From NCBI GenBank assembly GCA_016165875.1, contig JABBOT010000001.1, positions 10,791,306 through 10,855,305 on the forward strand: a DNA stretch of 64,000 nt, read 5' to 3'. Origin of the DNA: Acanthopleura granulata. Its lineage: Eukaryota; Mollusca; Polyplacophora; Chitonida; Chitonidae. The notes under the pieces were generated by a model. That model had not been told where the DNA came from. It did not search any database and saw only the letters and a program-made list of their open reading frames with translations. The position numbers were made by a program, and so were the translations under genes. Numbering within the stretch: the first letter of the stretch is position 1; each line of letters opens with the position of its first letter. Of this stretch, positions 52,601 through 64,000 are shown one piece after another.

Positions 52601-55600
52601 TAACTGATTCAAGTACCGTATTCTTGGTGATAAAGTCACCCTCTGATATACAGAGATTTTTGCAGTTATCCTCTGAGTGTTTTTCATATACACGTAGAGA
52701 ATGTGTGAATTCCCGGACTAAGTCAATAGTGTGGTAATGTGCAAGGAAGCATGAACCCTATCTATACGGCCATGTGTGCAGGAGAATCCATGTCAACATG
52801 TACAGCATTCTCTGTAAACTGTGAAGACAGTTTCCAAATTTATTAAAACAAAAAAAATTGTGAAGCTTGTTTTCATTTGGAAATTCATGGTGAAACAGAT
52901 GTAACAAAGTACATACTGACTAGCCTGAAAATTAATTGACCAAAGTATTTATAATTCATTCATTCATGTAATTTGTATATGTATACACTATAGCCAGATG
53001 CAGGAGGTGGAATTTAGCTCTGTATGTACCAAAATTGGCAGCTGGAACTGGGTTCTCTTCATGTGTCTGTGTACATGTAGCTTAGTTGCCATAGAAACCA
53101 TCTGCATGCTGATTGAGTGTGTTTCCAGCTCTGCTCATCTTCAAAACTAGGTTAAAAAAGTGCCTTTCTCTTAGGAGTCCCAAGTACAGGAACACATATA
53201 TTTCGGTATAGGAAGAGCTGAGAAGTGGTTAGCCTTGCCCTAATCCCTGATGTAGAAGCCAGTACATTCAGCAACAGTGCATTGGTGGACCTTTGGAGCT
53301 CCCATGTAGATGTAGATGTAGATGTAATCAGATTTTAACCAGGAGCCTTACCCTCAGCCATGGTTGTCCCTAGACACAGGCAGAATGGTAGAGACTAAGA
53401 AGAAACGGTAACCTGTAGGAGGATTGATTTACATCAGTAGCAGAACTGGTCCAACCAAAGCTGGCCTTATATGTAGAGATGTAAGCCTTCATTCAGGCAT
53501 AAGTATTAAGAGAAAGTGGTTATATGTAATGTACACTTCTGTGTACAGTGTATGTATCCTGTTGATCAGAGAAATGTACAAAATCCTGCTTTAATAACCA
53601 ACCGCATCAAGGGGTTTCTGTCCAGTGAAGCCACAAAGTTCAAGTATATGTTCATGTAGTACATGTATATTTTCATCATGTATGCTGTAATTCATGTGTT
53701 TTCCCTGATTTGCATGTATGTCCAGCCTCACGGGGTTATACTTGTACATGTAATCTGTTCCAGAGAATAACCTATGGTTTTATGATTATTGTGGTTCTCC
53801 ATGCTTTAACACTACACTGATACATTAGAGGGGATTTAATACCCCACTACCCCAATAATTCTTTTGAATTGATGTTTTTGCTTCTCTGTTCCACATCTGT
53901 TGGATACTTGTGCCTGAATTTACATGTGTAGTCTCTCCAAAGCCTTTATTATGAGGAAAATTATTGTCATATTATTTAATAGTGAAATTTCAGGATTATC
54001 TGAAGTTGTTGAACAAAATGCTTATTACCGTATTTCCTCAACCCATTTGGAAGGGCACAGCATGGGAGAAATCAGAATGAAGAGTATTTCACATTTGGTT
54101 GCAATCATTTTATGAATGAAGGGAAATAACTTCAGTAAACCACGATCCTTCGGCAAATGACTGACCTTCTTTCTCACAGGTGACCCAGAATTTCAGGCAT
54201 ATAGTGAGCTTAATCTGTATGCCATATTAGTGGCATTTAAGTGATGTGCAACAACTTTCATGTAAGACCACCTGCAGGGTCACACTGACCTGTCTGAAAC
54301 CAGGTCAATTTGGTGCTGGGGCAGAAGAATCTCAAGTGCCAGGCATTGGTACATGTTAATTGCATGGAAAAAAAAAATTGTACTGATGTTTCTTACCTGT
54401 GTTAAATCAGAGTACAGCAAATTCAAAGCATAATTTACAGTACAGTCAAAGACAACTCATGGCTGAGGTACTGCTCATTGAAAAGATTATGAAATTCTCT
54501 CATGAATGTATGAAATTGTTTGAAATTCTGCGAATTCTTTGCTGAATAATCTTGTTCTGCCAACTGGGGATCTGAAGACAACCATGGTTTTAGGCTAATG
54601 AGAGATTGACCAATCACAGATCTACGAGATATCAGCTGTTTATTATCTGTGATATAAATCATCTGAGTTATCTGTCAGTGTTACATGTAATGTTGTGGTG
54701 GGAGTAAATTTCTTGATCATTTCGTGTTATAAATTTATATATATACTTCAGTTCAACAACAACCCTCACAACTTACTACAGTCTCAGGTGACAGGAGTTC
54801 TCTGCGCTTGGAACAATAACGTCACAGCCCACACAATGGCTGTGTTTCATGTTAGCTGACAGAGCATGGTCAAATGTCAATTTCTAGTGTCATAGTAGTT
54901 GTTAGAAAAAATACTTTAGGGAAATAAACATAATAGTGTCCAACCTTTTGGACAACACATCTTAGAACATGAGCTGTCTTTCACTTTAAACAAATGTAAT
55001 TGTTTTATATATAAGCACTTACTGTACTGAAGGTTTCAAGGGAACTTGGTATATATGAAAAGTTTTATAGGTTCTGTTGAACTCTCTTATAAGTCTAAAA
55101 CAGCTTCATGATTTCAGGGCCTGGAACTGATTTGAGTATCACAAGTGTAGGTACATGTATATAGTATCCAGATACACACTGTTCAGTTTTGTACATGTAT
55201 ATGAAGCCTGACCTGAAGCATACAAGAGTAAAGGCAATTATAGCTAATTAATAGACCCAGTCAACCCTCGTCAAGAAGGTCTTGCAATTTTGGTTGCTCA
55301 AAAAGAGGGCTGTGGAATATTTATTGATTTTACCCACTCCTTTAGGTGTGTGTACTACATGTAACTGTAAAACAGTGTAGTACATGTACAGTTCATGTAC
55401 GTTTGATGTACATATATCATCATACATGTTTTATGTAATTTGTATTGTACTGAAAACAGCCAATCCATTAACAACTTCTGTGATATTCATTTCTCCTTTT
55501 ATGTTTGGTGCATCTACTACAGGCTGTTATACAGCTCTTCGTCCTTATTCATACCTCACCATGGCTAGTAATGATACTAACAGGTAACAAAACGACAGAA

Positions 55601-57980
55601 GTACAGAACACTGATCATTTGGGCTGACACATGTGTTGCATACATGTAGTACAGGGGACTGCATCATGAATTTAACATCTAGTCTATATCGTGCAAGTTA
55701 AGTGTTGTTTAATCCACAAAGTTTGTGTCACTGATGAATTTTCAAGCACACTGACGCATATAGGTCAATATCACATGCGGCCAGACTTGCATTCCATTGT
55801 TGACTGTAAATGTACAAATGAAAATTCATCAAATCTCAGGTAGCTGTGTTACAGTGTGTATGCTTTTCCACGAGGGCCAGTGCTTCAGAATGCCAGGATA
55901 CGTACATTGGTGTAGATGGAGTGTGTAGTAAGGCTGTAGTTAGGATGTTGTTGTTTCCCACAAGTTCATAATATTAGGTAGGGATGTTGCATATGAGTGT
56001 GTTCCTACTATCATGTACTTTAACATGGTCCATATTTTATTATAGCTTGATTAATAGCCTGGAAGTTATGATAGAATTAAATATAAGTTGTTTCACAACT
56101 AATCTGTGGGTATGGACATGAGAGTGTAATGGTAACATTCCAGAAGTGTTCATTTGTTGATATTTAGTGTTGAGCGCATGTCCACGGTAAGTTAAGCCAG
56201 GTCATTTGTTGATATTTAGTGTTGAGCGCATGTCCACGGTAAGTTAAGCCAGATCATTTGTTGATATTTAGTGTTGAGCGCATGTCCACGGTAAGTTAAG
56301 CCAGATCATTTGTTGATATTTAGTGTTGAGCGCATGTCCACGGTAAGTTAAGCCAGATCATTTGTTGATATTTAGTGTTGAGTGCATGTCCACGGTAAGT
56401 TAAGCCAGATCGTGGGTTTCATCTGAGCTGACTATTTCATTCTTCATTCTTTGAACAATATGCAACTGTTGCAGAGCGGAACATGACGATTCGTCAGTTC
56501 CAGACAACAGATATACGCGTACAAGTGAGCAGCGTGAGTCGCCCATCAACTCTTAAAAGTAGCAGATCAGGCTGTTTCACTCTGCAACATGCAGTAGTTG
56601 TTTCATCATGCCAGATTACACATCAGATAGAATGTACATAAGAATTGAATGTGATTTTGGTGATGCTCGACGGGGAGGGGGGGGTTGTGGGTTACACAAC
56701 TTACATGTAAGACAAAACCCCACATGACGCGCTCTTATCCAGTGATGGGATGAGAATGACACGTAAGTCCAGGTGTAATATTATGGCGATGCCATGTATA
56801 TTATGCAACATCCGTTGACAAGATGGGAAAACAAGAATGGGATTTCTGAAAGCCACCATTGAGGTGTACATGGATGAACTTTAAAATCAAATTGTTTAAA
56901 TTGCTGTTGTGACAAGTTTGTTTCTGACTAGGCCTGAAAATATGCAAGTGATGGCCACGTGTACTTGTACAAGGTTTGATATCTCTGACTTGATGTCTCT
57001 AACTACCACATGTAAAGAGAACCGAGTGATTGGACCAATACTGAAGGTGTGACATTGCCATTGTATGTGTACCTATATTGTGTGTGCATGTAAACATGTC
57101 AGGCCACATATATGTATCAGACTTCACAAATGCACTCCCTGATCTACCATATATGTAGCGCGTGATTACCTGCACAGGTACATGACATGACTATATACAT
57201 ATATACAGATATACAGAGCTTTCCCTCTGCACAGCACACCTGTAGATGTGTGTGAAATATGATTTACTGCACATGTATTTGTGGTTTCTATTTGAAAGGC
57301 TATCAAACAGTGGACATGATGGATTTTGGCCAGGTATTAAGCGTGTATAAAAATGGTGCTGGGGACATGGTTACATTGGCTGTAGTAAGACTATAAGTAA
57401 ACAGGGATTGAGTGACCACAAACCAAGGAGTTCATACACTGTACATATATACATGTCTGCTCTTGACTTCATGCACTGTTCCCTAAACCATGGGGCCAGT
57501 TGTATCCAAGGTAGTGTGTGGAGGATGCCAAGCCAACCATTGGAAACAGCTGAGAGTCTTCCTACCATGACTTCATTGATCAACAAGTGGAGGACTGGAT
57601 GGCTTCCTGGCTGTCCTGTGTGCTGGCAGATACATCCTCATCCTGGTTCTGCCTGTGTATCTAGCGACTTGTAATGCCTTCATGTCATGAAGAGCAAAAG
57701 TTACTGTGTACCTAAAGAGGAGTACAAACATGTGACAGAAATTCTAATAAAGGTGGAGAACTTCTGTGTATATTGCCAAGGCCCTTTGGGATTTGTATAA
57801 TCTGTTCGAGTACCCCCTGAGGGTTGTAGCTGTGCCTCCAGCATCTCCGTCTCACCCTGACCTTGTTCATATCCCTGCTCTCCAGATGGTGGGATTTTTA
57901 GGCCTGGACCTAGGTATAGTCAAGGAACTGCTCCTTGCTGTAGAGATATTCATGGCACCTTACATTTATGCTGTTTGCAG
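49629..57980 (+). other. REEP intron 1
   Basis: An 8.35-kb intron from the GTGAGT donor of exon 1 to the exon 2 acceptor. The notable contents are the five-unit 52-bp tandem array at 56151-56410 and a G-rich run at 56672-56691. I saw no SINE copies here, in contrast to the KDM3 intron 1. The last ~280 bases before exon 2 are open in the exon 2 frame. Confidence 0.85.
56151..56410 (+). repeat. Minisatellite, 5 x 52 bp
   Basis: Five head-to-tail units starting at 56151, 56203, 56255, 56307 and 56359, each exactly 52 bp and almost identical. Only single-base changes are visible: AGGTC versus AGATC at the end of unit 1, and GAGCG versus GAGTG in unit 5. Each unit contains CCACGGTAAGTTAAG, a good match to a 5' splice site. 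It lies in REEP intron 1. Confidence 0.95.
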
Positions 57981-58053
57981 ACTGCTGTTTGGGACCCTTT
58001 ACCCAGCGTATGCTTCCTACAAGGCCGTCCGAACCAAGAATGTCAAAGAATAT
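57981..58053 (+). CDS. REEP: REEP1-4-type receptor expression-enhancing protein, coding exon 2
   Basis: A 73-nt exon with acceptor GCTGTTTGCAG and donor GTAAGT. It completes codon 11 and encodes residues 12-35, [20 protein letters not shown] then VKEY. This is the diagnostic start of the TB2/DP1/HVA22 domain (vertebrate REEP1: [20 protein letters not shown] IKEY). REEP proteins are ER membrane hairpin proteins that shape tubules; the REEP1-4 subgroup also contacts microtubules through its C-terminus, which is not present here. The KxxKxxxVKEY ending separates it from the REEP5/6 group. The next exon, expected to start near VKWMMYW, is not visible before position 64000. The reading frame stays open for a long way upstream of the acceptor (see findings). 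Confidence 0.93.
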
Positions 58054-60254
58054 GTAAGTATCAATTTTTTTTCTTGTTCGTATTTCAGTGTGGTTTTACA
58101 AGACCATGTATGCAACATACCCATACATGTAGATTCACTGTGCAGGAATCCACTATAATCTAGCCCAAATTTAGTACTGGAATGAGTTAGGTGAAGAGAT
58201 GATTTTAATGAATATACAAGTAAAACTGAACAGATCTTGTGGGTTCAATTACTTGACCGATATTGGATAAAAGTTGGATATAAATTGGATTCCCATTGTT
58301 TTGTTGTGCAGGTGTCATGACAAGAATAAAATTCATGTACTATTGTCCAAAGTAGAGACTAGTTTGCCAGGGTGATACGTGTGTGTTCACCAGAATACAT
58401 GTATCTCTCTGTACCTTCTGACATGTATGTAGTCTTGGAGCATGAATGAATGATTAAGGCTTAATGCCACTTCCATGATGTTGCAGCCATATCATGGTTA
58501 AGTCTTGTACATATATGTACATGTAATACTGTATGTGTATACAGCACATTACATACATTTGTACGTGTACATGTGTGTATGTTACAGTGTGCCTCCTCTT
58601 TGTGAAACAGACCCAAGCTCTTTATACTTTTGGGTTAATACATGTACATGTCTAAAAGGTGTGCTTGATGTTCCTTGTACATGTGGTTTCAAAAGGAAGA
58701 AGCGTCTTGTGATGTTCCTCTGAGTGTGCTAGAGTCTTGTTAAAGAGCAGAGAACTGTCAGAAGCAGCCAAGAATGTCAAGATATCAGTTATAGGATAAT
58801 CTCCTCGAAGTTTTCGTAATTATAGTTACCGTTGACTACCACAGGTGAAAATGGACCCATCTGTTGTAATTGATGGCCTTGTCTTGCAGGCTTGTAGAAG
58901 GACACTTGACAAGCTGGCAAGGTTTCTCATTACAGGCTGGGTTAGATCACAGCTACCTCTCCTCTCATTCTCTGTGATAATCTCCACAGTTTCAGACTGG
59001 TTTGTAATGTGCCTGTAATAGCACTGCCAGCCCAGGGGCCTTTGCTTTCTTTTGTATGCATGCATACATGGCTAACAAGATGAAAAAATGATCCCCAGTA
59101 TCTGTCCAGCCATTCACAGACATAATTATCTCATCTCCTCACATCCACTGCTTCGTGTCTTACTCTGAACTTTTTATCCAGCGCCAGAAAATTAGAATGC
59201 TGCAGTGTGCAGACGCATGTCCTGTCCATATTATAGTCATGTATTGTGTTACCTTTATGTGCTGAGTGTCAGTTTGTCCAAGAACACGGGGGATTAATCA
59301 TATTTTCTCACAATTTCTGCATTTAGAGGCCTTAGTCGCGTATGCTTCTCCAAATAGCCTTTTCTTGTGGCAACATTTTAATAATCACTGCATTTGAATA
59401 TCAAGCTGCCCAAGGAAAAAACTAAGGCATCTTTCAAAGCTAAGGATTTGTTTAAAGGCAGGTGTACCTTATGACACATTTTCATGGAAGGCATGGGATC
59501 AAAAGCAATTTAGGTCAAGCTATAGACCATTATATAATTAACAATCTTGACTTTTCCTAACTTTTATCCTAAGTTGGTGGGCAATTTCATGTTAAGTTGG
59601 CATGGTGTTGTATATGTACATCTATGCTATAAGTGGGTGCAGTGTCTTCTTTGTCTTCAACAATCAGTTTCAGCAAGGCACCTTTGTACGAAACACTGTA
59701 GTCTTTAGCTGTTTTGGTGATGCAGCACTGTAGCATGGCAGACACCATATCTACATCTACATGTACCTGTACATGCTATAACCGGGTGGGGTGCCATATC
59801 TGGTGTCTTTAGCATGCTGTTCCAGTGAAGCAGCATTACACAGTAGACCCAACTCGTGCGTGAATGCTTCATTCGGGTAGTGTTTCTTCATAACGCTGTT
59901 TTGAATGATGCAACACTGCACCATAGACTCAACACCAACCAAATTTTTTAGTTGTTTGCAGATTCCCGATATTCTTTGTGGCCTTAATTAAAACCCATAT
60001 CTTAAATTACAGTAATACATCATTTTCATTTATTCCTTGGGACTTTAATAATAACAAATCTCATACAGATAGATCAAAACTGCTAAAAAGTGTTGAGTAT
60101 GGCATTAATTTTAATCAATCCTAAACCTACCATAGAAGCCCATGATCTAGAAGGTAAGAAAAGAGATAAAGTGTGACAAATGAATGTAATTTTCTTCAAT
60201 GTTTATCAATATTTTACATATGTACATATGTTTATGTGACCTAGGTGCCTGTCA

Positions 60255-60447
60255 CCAAAGCAATCGCTTTGAGTTCAAACCTTTTCTGTCTAGTCATATG
60301 TGGGAAGGTCCGCCAGCAACCTGCAGATGGTTGTGGGTTCCCCCAGTCTCTGCTTGGTTTCCTCCCACCATAATGCTGGCTGTTGTCGTTTTAGTGAAAT
60401 ATTTTTGAGTGCAGCATAAAAGACTGGCGAAATAAAGAAATAAATAT
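60255..60447 (+). mobile_element. SINE copy lacking the 5' end of the head
   Basis: Plus-orientation copy with B box-like GAGTTCAAACC, GTCCGCCAGCAACCTGCAGA, the core TTTCCTCCCACCATAATGCT and a tail of AAATAAAGAAATAAAT. The A box is not recognisable. Confidence 0.75.
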
Positions 60448-61888
60448 ATGTTTATGGTATTGTTGGTAATAAACTCTAGTGTATAGATACCATGGTATGT
60501 GTAGGGCCATAAACATGCAATAAGACAAAAGGCACAGTGATTCCAAGCATCATTTGCTGTGACAGTCACTTTAAAGAGCTACTTTGGTGTCAGAACATCT
60601 GTGCCTTAAAAGCAGGGCGATTTGATAAAGACTGGGATACTCTGAATTGCTTTCCTAAATTGTGAAAGTACTACAGCGTATTAAAACCGATATTGTATGT
60701 TTCATCAGAGTATATGGAAACGGAATATTTCAGTCCCTTCCACTTTGCCTGGTGTGACATCACCCACGAACACATGACCTCATCAATCGCTGACATCCAC
60801 AAATGACGCTGCCCTTTCAAATGCTCTTGACGCCATCCCAGCATAAATGCCTTACTCAACGTCACATCTGCCTAATTCAATAAGGAATATTATCACGTCA
60901 AATCAGGAAAATTTTATGGACACAGCCAAAGATTTTGTTTTTCAAGCAATCTTTAGTTATATGGGTTAAATAGTGTTATTCCTCAAAATCCATTTGAAAC
61001 ATGGTGTTAGGCTTACTCCAAAGGATTTCTTTCATATGATATTTCTACACAGTTTGTATTCTGACCAGAGTGGCACTTTAAAGCATGCTCTGTTTTCAAA
61101 AGTCTCAAGCTCAAACACAGACCTATTTAAAGCTGAAGCTTGGAAGTTTCAGAAAATGATCTAAAATTGTATGGCTCAAAGTGTGCTGTGGCAACCATTT
61201 GATTGGCTGGAGTTGAGGGAGTGCGCAGGATTTGGTTAAGCAGAAGATAGTTGTAATTAGGGCCGGAGGAGGAGCCTTTATTTTTCTGTCAAGCAACCCA
61301 CTTACGGCCATGAACCTGGAAGAAGATTGAACAACGGCGACAAGTTACCTTCTGGTGTGAGCGGCTTTGCAGCATGTGCTGTCTTCCTGAGGGTAGTCGG
61401 AGTACTGATAATTGGCAATCTCTGCTAGCTCGGGTGCTTTTCCAGGTCTCAGGTTCACGATGTGAGACGCTGATGTACATGTGGTTGTATACTGCCTCAA
61501 ACTTCTTGCCCAAACACATGACCATATTGGCCTCTGCAAAGATACATGTATTTTGTTATCTTTGGTCAGATTTTCAGGTTTTTAAGCCTCTGCAAACTTG
61601 CATACATTGACACACTAGGTAAAAATTTATTCATCCTGTTGATAAAGAAATGTGTTTTGGTAAATCTTTGATCAGATTTTCAGGTAAGACCATAACATAC
61701 CTATTTGTAATGATTTACAAATGAACTGAAAATGAAACAGCTGAGGGGATGACAATTCAAAAAACAAAGACTAGTAGTGGCATTTGATTTGAATGATGCC
61801 CTGCCTATATTTGCCATTGCTCAAAGTCCTTATGTTGTCCTGCCATTGCTCATGGAATCATACTGTAGCTAGCAGCTAACTACAATAT

Positions 61889-62042
61889 CATTTATTTATT
61901 TGATTGGTGTTTTACGCCATACTCAAAAATATTTCACGATACAAGGTCGGCCTGCATTATGGTATGAGTAAATCGAGGAGAACCAGGGGAATCCCTGGAC
62001 CATCCGCAAATTGCTGGCCAACCTTTCCATGTATGGACTACG
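61889..62042 (-). mobile_element. SINE 3' two-thirds
   Basis: Begins with a (TTTA)n tail and TTTGATTGGTGTTTTACGCC, then AAAATATTTCACGATACAAG, a diverged core and ACCATCCGCAAATTGCTGGC. The tRNA-like head is absent. Confidence 0.75.
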
Positions 62043-62563
62043 GTATGAATTACATGTAGATGACATGTATGCCTTTTTTAGAGCCTGTTTGGAGACATCT
62101 TTGTATCTAGTCCATTAATTATGCATATGATTTTTGTAAAGGAATCAAAGCTTGAGGTTTTCTTGAACACGTCAATAGATATTATGACCGATTGCCTAAA
62201 TCTGTGAGTAGACTTGCCATAAATCCAGGCTTAGGGCATCCTTATTAGACATGGTAATAGTGTAAGCCGTTAGGAAGCAGAGGATCTGAGGTGACAGCTG
62301 GAGACGAGGCTGCAGGCCTCTCCTGGAAGCTGGAGGACGTCACACCACAACATTCTCCTGACCCTCCTTAAGCCTGCATCTCTTCTGGAGCCTGTGTCTA
62401 AAGCATGGATGCCTTGTAATGAAGTCTCAGTGTGTGTACACCCAGCTCTAAGCTGCCAGCCACAGGTGTGATGCCCGCCTCGAGATGGGACCCCCACTGG
62501 CACAAGAAAATGGTCCATTTATTCCAGGACTGGCTCAGCCAACCAATACTATTTCACAGGTTG

Positions 62564-62609
62564 TTTTTTTTTTTTTTTTCTTTTTTTTTTTTTTTTGCTC
62601 TCTCTCTCT
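62564..62609. repeat. Poly(T) tract plus (CT)n
   Basis: About 32 T interrupted by one C, followed by GCTCTCTCTCTCTT. It lies in REEP intron 2. It may be the A-tail of a minus-strand retrotransposed sequence, but no body was recognised next to it. Confidence 0.8.
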
Positions 62610-64000
62610 TCCCCCAAAACTCCAGTAATAAGCTTTTTTTGAGCTAACAGGTCAGTTCAGGTCTTAAGTACACTTTTCACTTACCTAGATGCATGTACAT
62701 ACCTATGTACAATGTGAATTTTTACATGATCATAGCTTTAATATTCTGCTGTAATTTGAGGAAGCGGACAGCCAGCAAGTGAGCTTTGTCCGTTGTAAGT
62801 TCTTCTACAGTATATAGTTGTCTTTCTAATGGTGATGTTTGTTGAGATTTGAAAATTTCTCTGTCAGTCTACAACAGTTATTTATCGCTTTTTTTTGTTG
62901 TTGTTTGTTTTGACAAGGAAATTGATTCTTATCAACCAAGCTTTTAGGGAAAAAACAAACCAGGTTTGTGAGATTATTTTCACGACAGACTTTTGTGTAT
63001 CATTATTTGTCAGGGTATAGTTTTTGCAAGTTGTGCAGTGTGCATCTGTGGAGTGAACAACAAGAAATAATTATACATGGAGGTGGACAGGAATATTGCA
63101 TGGCTTGCTCTTGGCCAAAAAAAAAGTTGTGTTAAGCTTTTTAAACTCATACAATTATTGTGTACAGCATCTCAGTACATGTGGGCCCTGTTTATGGATT
63201 GTGTTTAAGACAGTTTAATAATTTTTTTCTGTATGTGTAGCATTAAAATTCTTTTTTCATGCACTTGATATTGCCTTGGGAATCATTGAAATGACTGTTG
63301 GAGAATTTGTACATTTTGTACACCTTGAATTAATAAAGTAACTTTGCTTGCTGTATGCTGAAATGTGAAGTGTATTTGAAGAGAAAATGGGTGAGAAAAT
63401 CATGTTTTTGTTGTAAATATTCAACTATAGGGTGGACCATTGTCACTTTCATTGTCCTTTAATGTTGAGGCATATGGGTTGACTGTATGACACACACACA
63501 CTGGTTACACATGTTCAATCTGTTCAATCCCAACTGCTTTCATTGAGAATAGAATGAAATGTAAACGTCTGTTTTGCATGAACTTTGCCAAGTGCTTTTC
63601 TATATCTGTATTGTAATGCTCATTAATTTTCGTGCATATTAGCTTTTGTGGTATAGGTCAAAATGGAACTGTTTAGAAGTTTGAGTAATGCATAAAAATA
63701 GAAAAGGGCTGACAAAGGGTGACATAAACCCACGATTGAAGCAAAAACCCAGATGATTCAGCTAAAGTTGATTGAATTATACTAGTCTTATTAATTCAGA
63801 AATTTAGCAGAGGGGACCTGTAGACTTTTAAGACTTGTTTTCTTATATTTTCTCACTATTTCTCTTTCCCATACATGGTACTGCTTTTTTGTTATTAAAG
63901 TCAGCATAATATGGCTGCATTACTGCACAGGTGTTGTAGGCATTTAAACATTGATTACAGTATAATGTACACTTGTTTGTTCATCTGTTGATATTCTTAC

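Larger units (their letters stand above)
58054..64000 (+). other. REEP intron 2 (partial, continues right)
   Basis: Starts at the exon 2 GTAAGT donor. No third REEP exon is visible before the window ends. It holds two SINE copies (60255-60447 and 61889-62042), a GC-richer segment at about 62260-62540 without a recognisable product, and a long T tract with an adjoining CT repeat at 62564-62609. Confidence 0.75.

Noticed and set aside
62270..62518. Cys-rich minus-strand frame in REEP intron 2
   Set aside because: The Cys/Gly/Arg content reflects local GC-richness. No motif spacing of a known domain and no splice context.
58054..64000. Third REEP exon
   Set aside because: Looked for a segment encoding a KWMMYW-like start after an acceptor on the plus strand. 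None was seen, so it probably lies beyond the window.

Overview
This is an AT-rich, intron-dominated animal genome window. Coding sequence is sparse: six exons of two protein genes in 64 kb. The organism is most likely a mollusc or a close lophotrochozoan relative. The evidence is a tRNA-headed SINE with an (ATTT)n tail and the motif TTTGATTGGTGTTTTACGCC, a modular repeat of the kind I associate with bivalve/gastropod genomes, and a striking excess of the palindrome TACATGTA. The taxonomic call is an inference from repeat style, not from a marker gene.

The two genes lie head to head around 48.8-49.6 kb. On the minus strand are the first four coding exons of a KDM3/JMJD1-family histone H3K9 demethylase (exon 1 at 48688-48843, exon 2 at 19344-19499, exon 3 at 16192-16308, exon 4 at 4798-5004). 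They encode about 212 N-terminal residues. The zinc-finger and JmjC catalytic parts must lie left of position 1. All four exons are phase 0 and all four donors are GTAAGT. Intron 1 is about 29 kb.

On the plus strand are the first two coding exons of a REEP1-4-type receptor expression-enhancing protein (exon 1 at 49597-49628, exon 2 at 57981-58053). They encode 35 residues that match the family N-terminus. The rest lies right of position 64000. The roughly 750-bp interval between the two ATGs is CpG-rich relative to the rest and contains a perfect CRE palindrome (TGACGTCA), so it is probably a shared bidirectional promoter.

The remaining ~63 kb is intron. It carries at least nine copies or fragments of one SINE family, two copies of a ~190-bp MITE-like element, a ~520-bp fold-back element with ~200-bp arms, two smaller inverted repeats, a modular repeat at 34 kb, a five-unit 52-bp minisatellite whose unit contains a splice-donor-like sequence, and assorted microsatellites. 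I saw no rRNA gene, no intact tRNA gene, no CRISPR array and no prokaryotic operon. I found no clearly undescribed system. The best leads are a possible 32-nt micro-exon in KDM3 intron 1, a possible alternative N-terminus of the REEP gene, the divergent gene pair, and the intronic hairpin-forming repeats.
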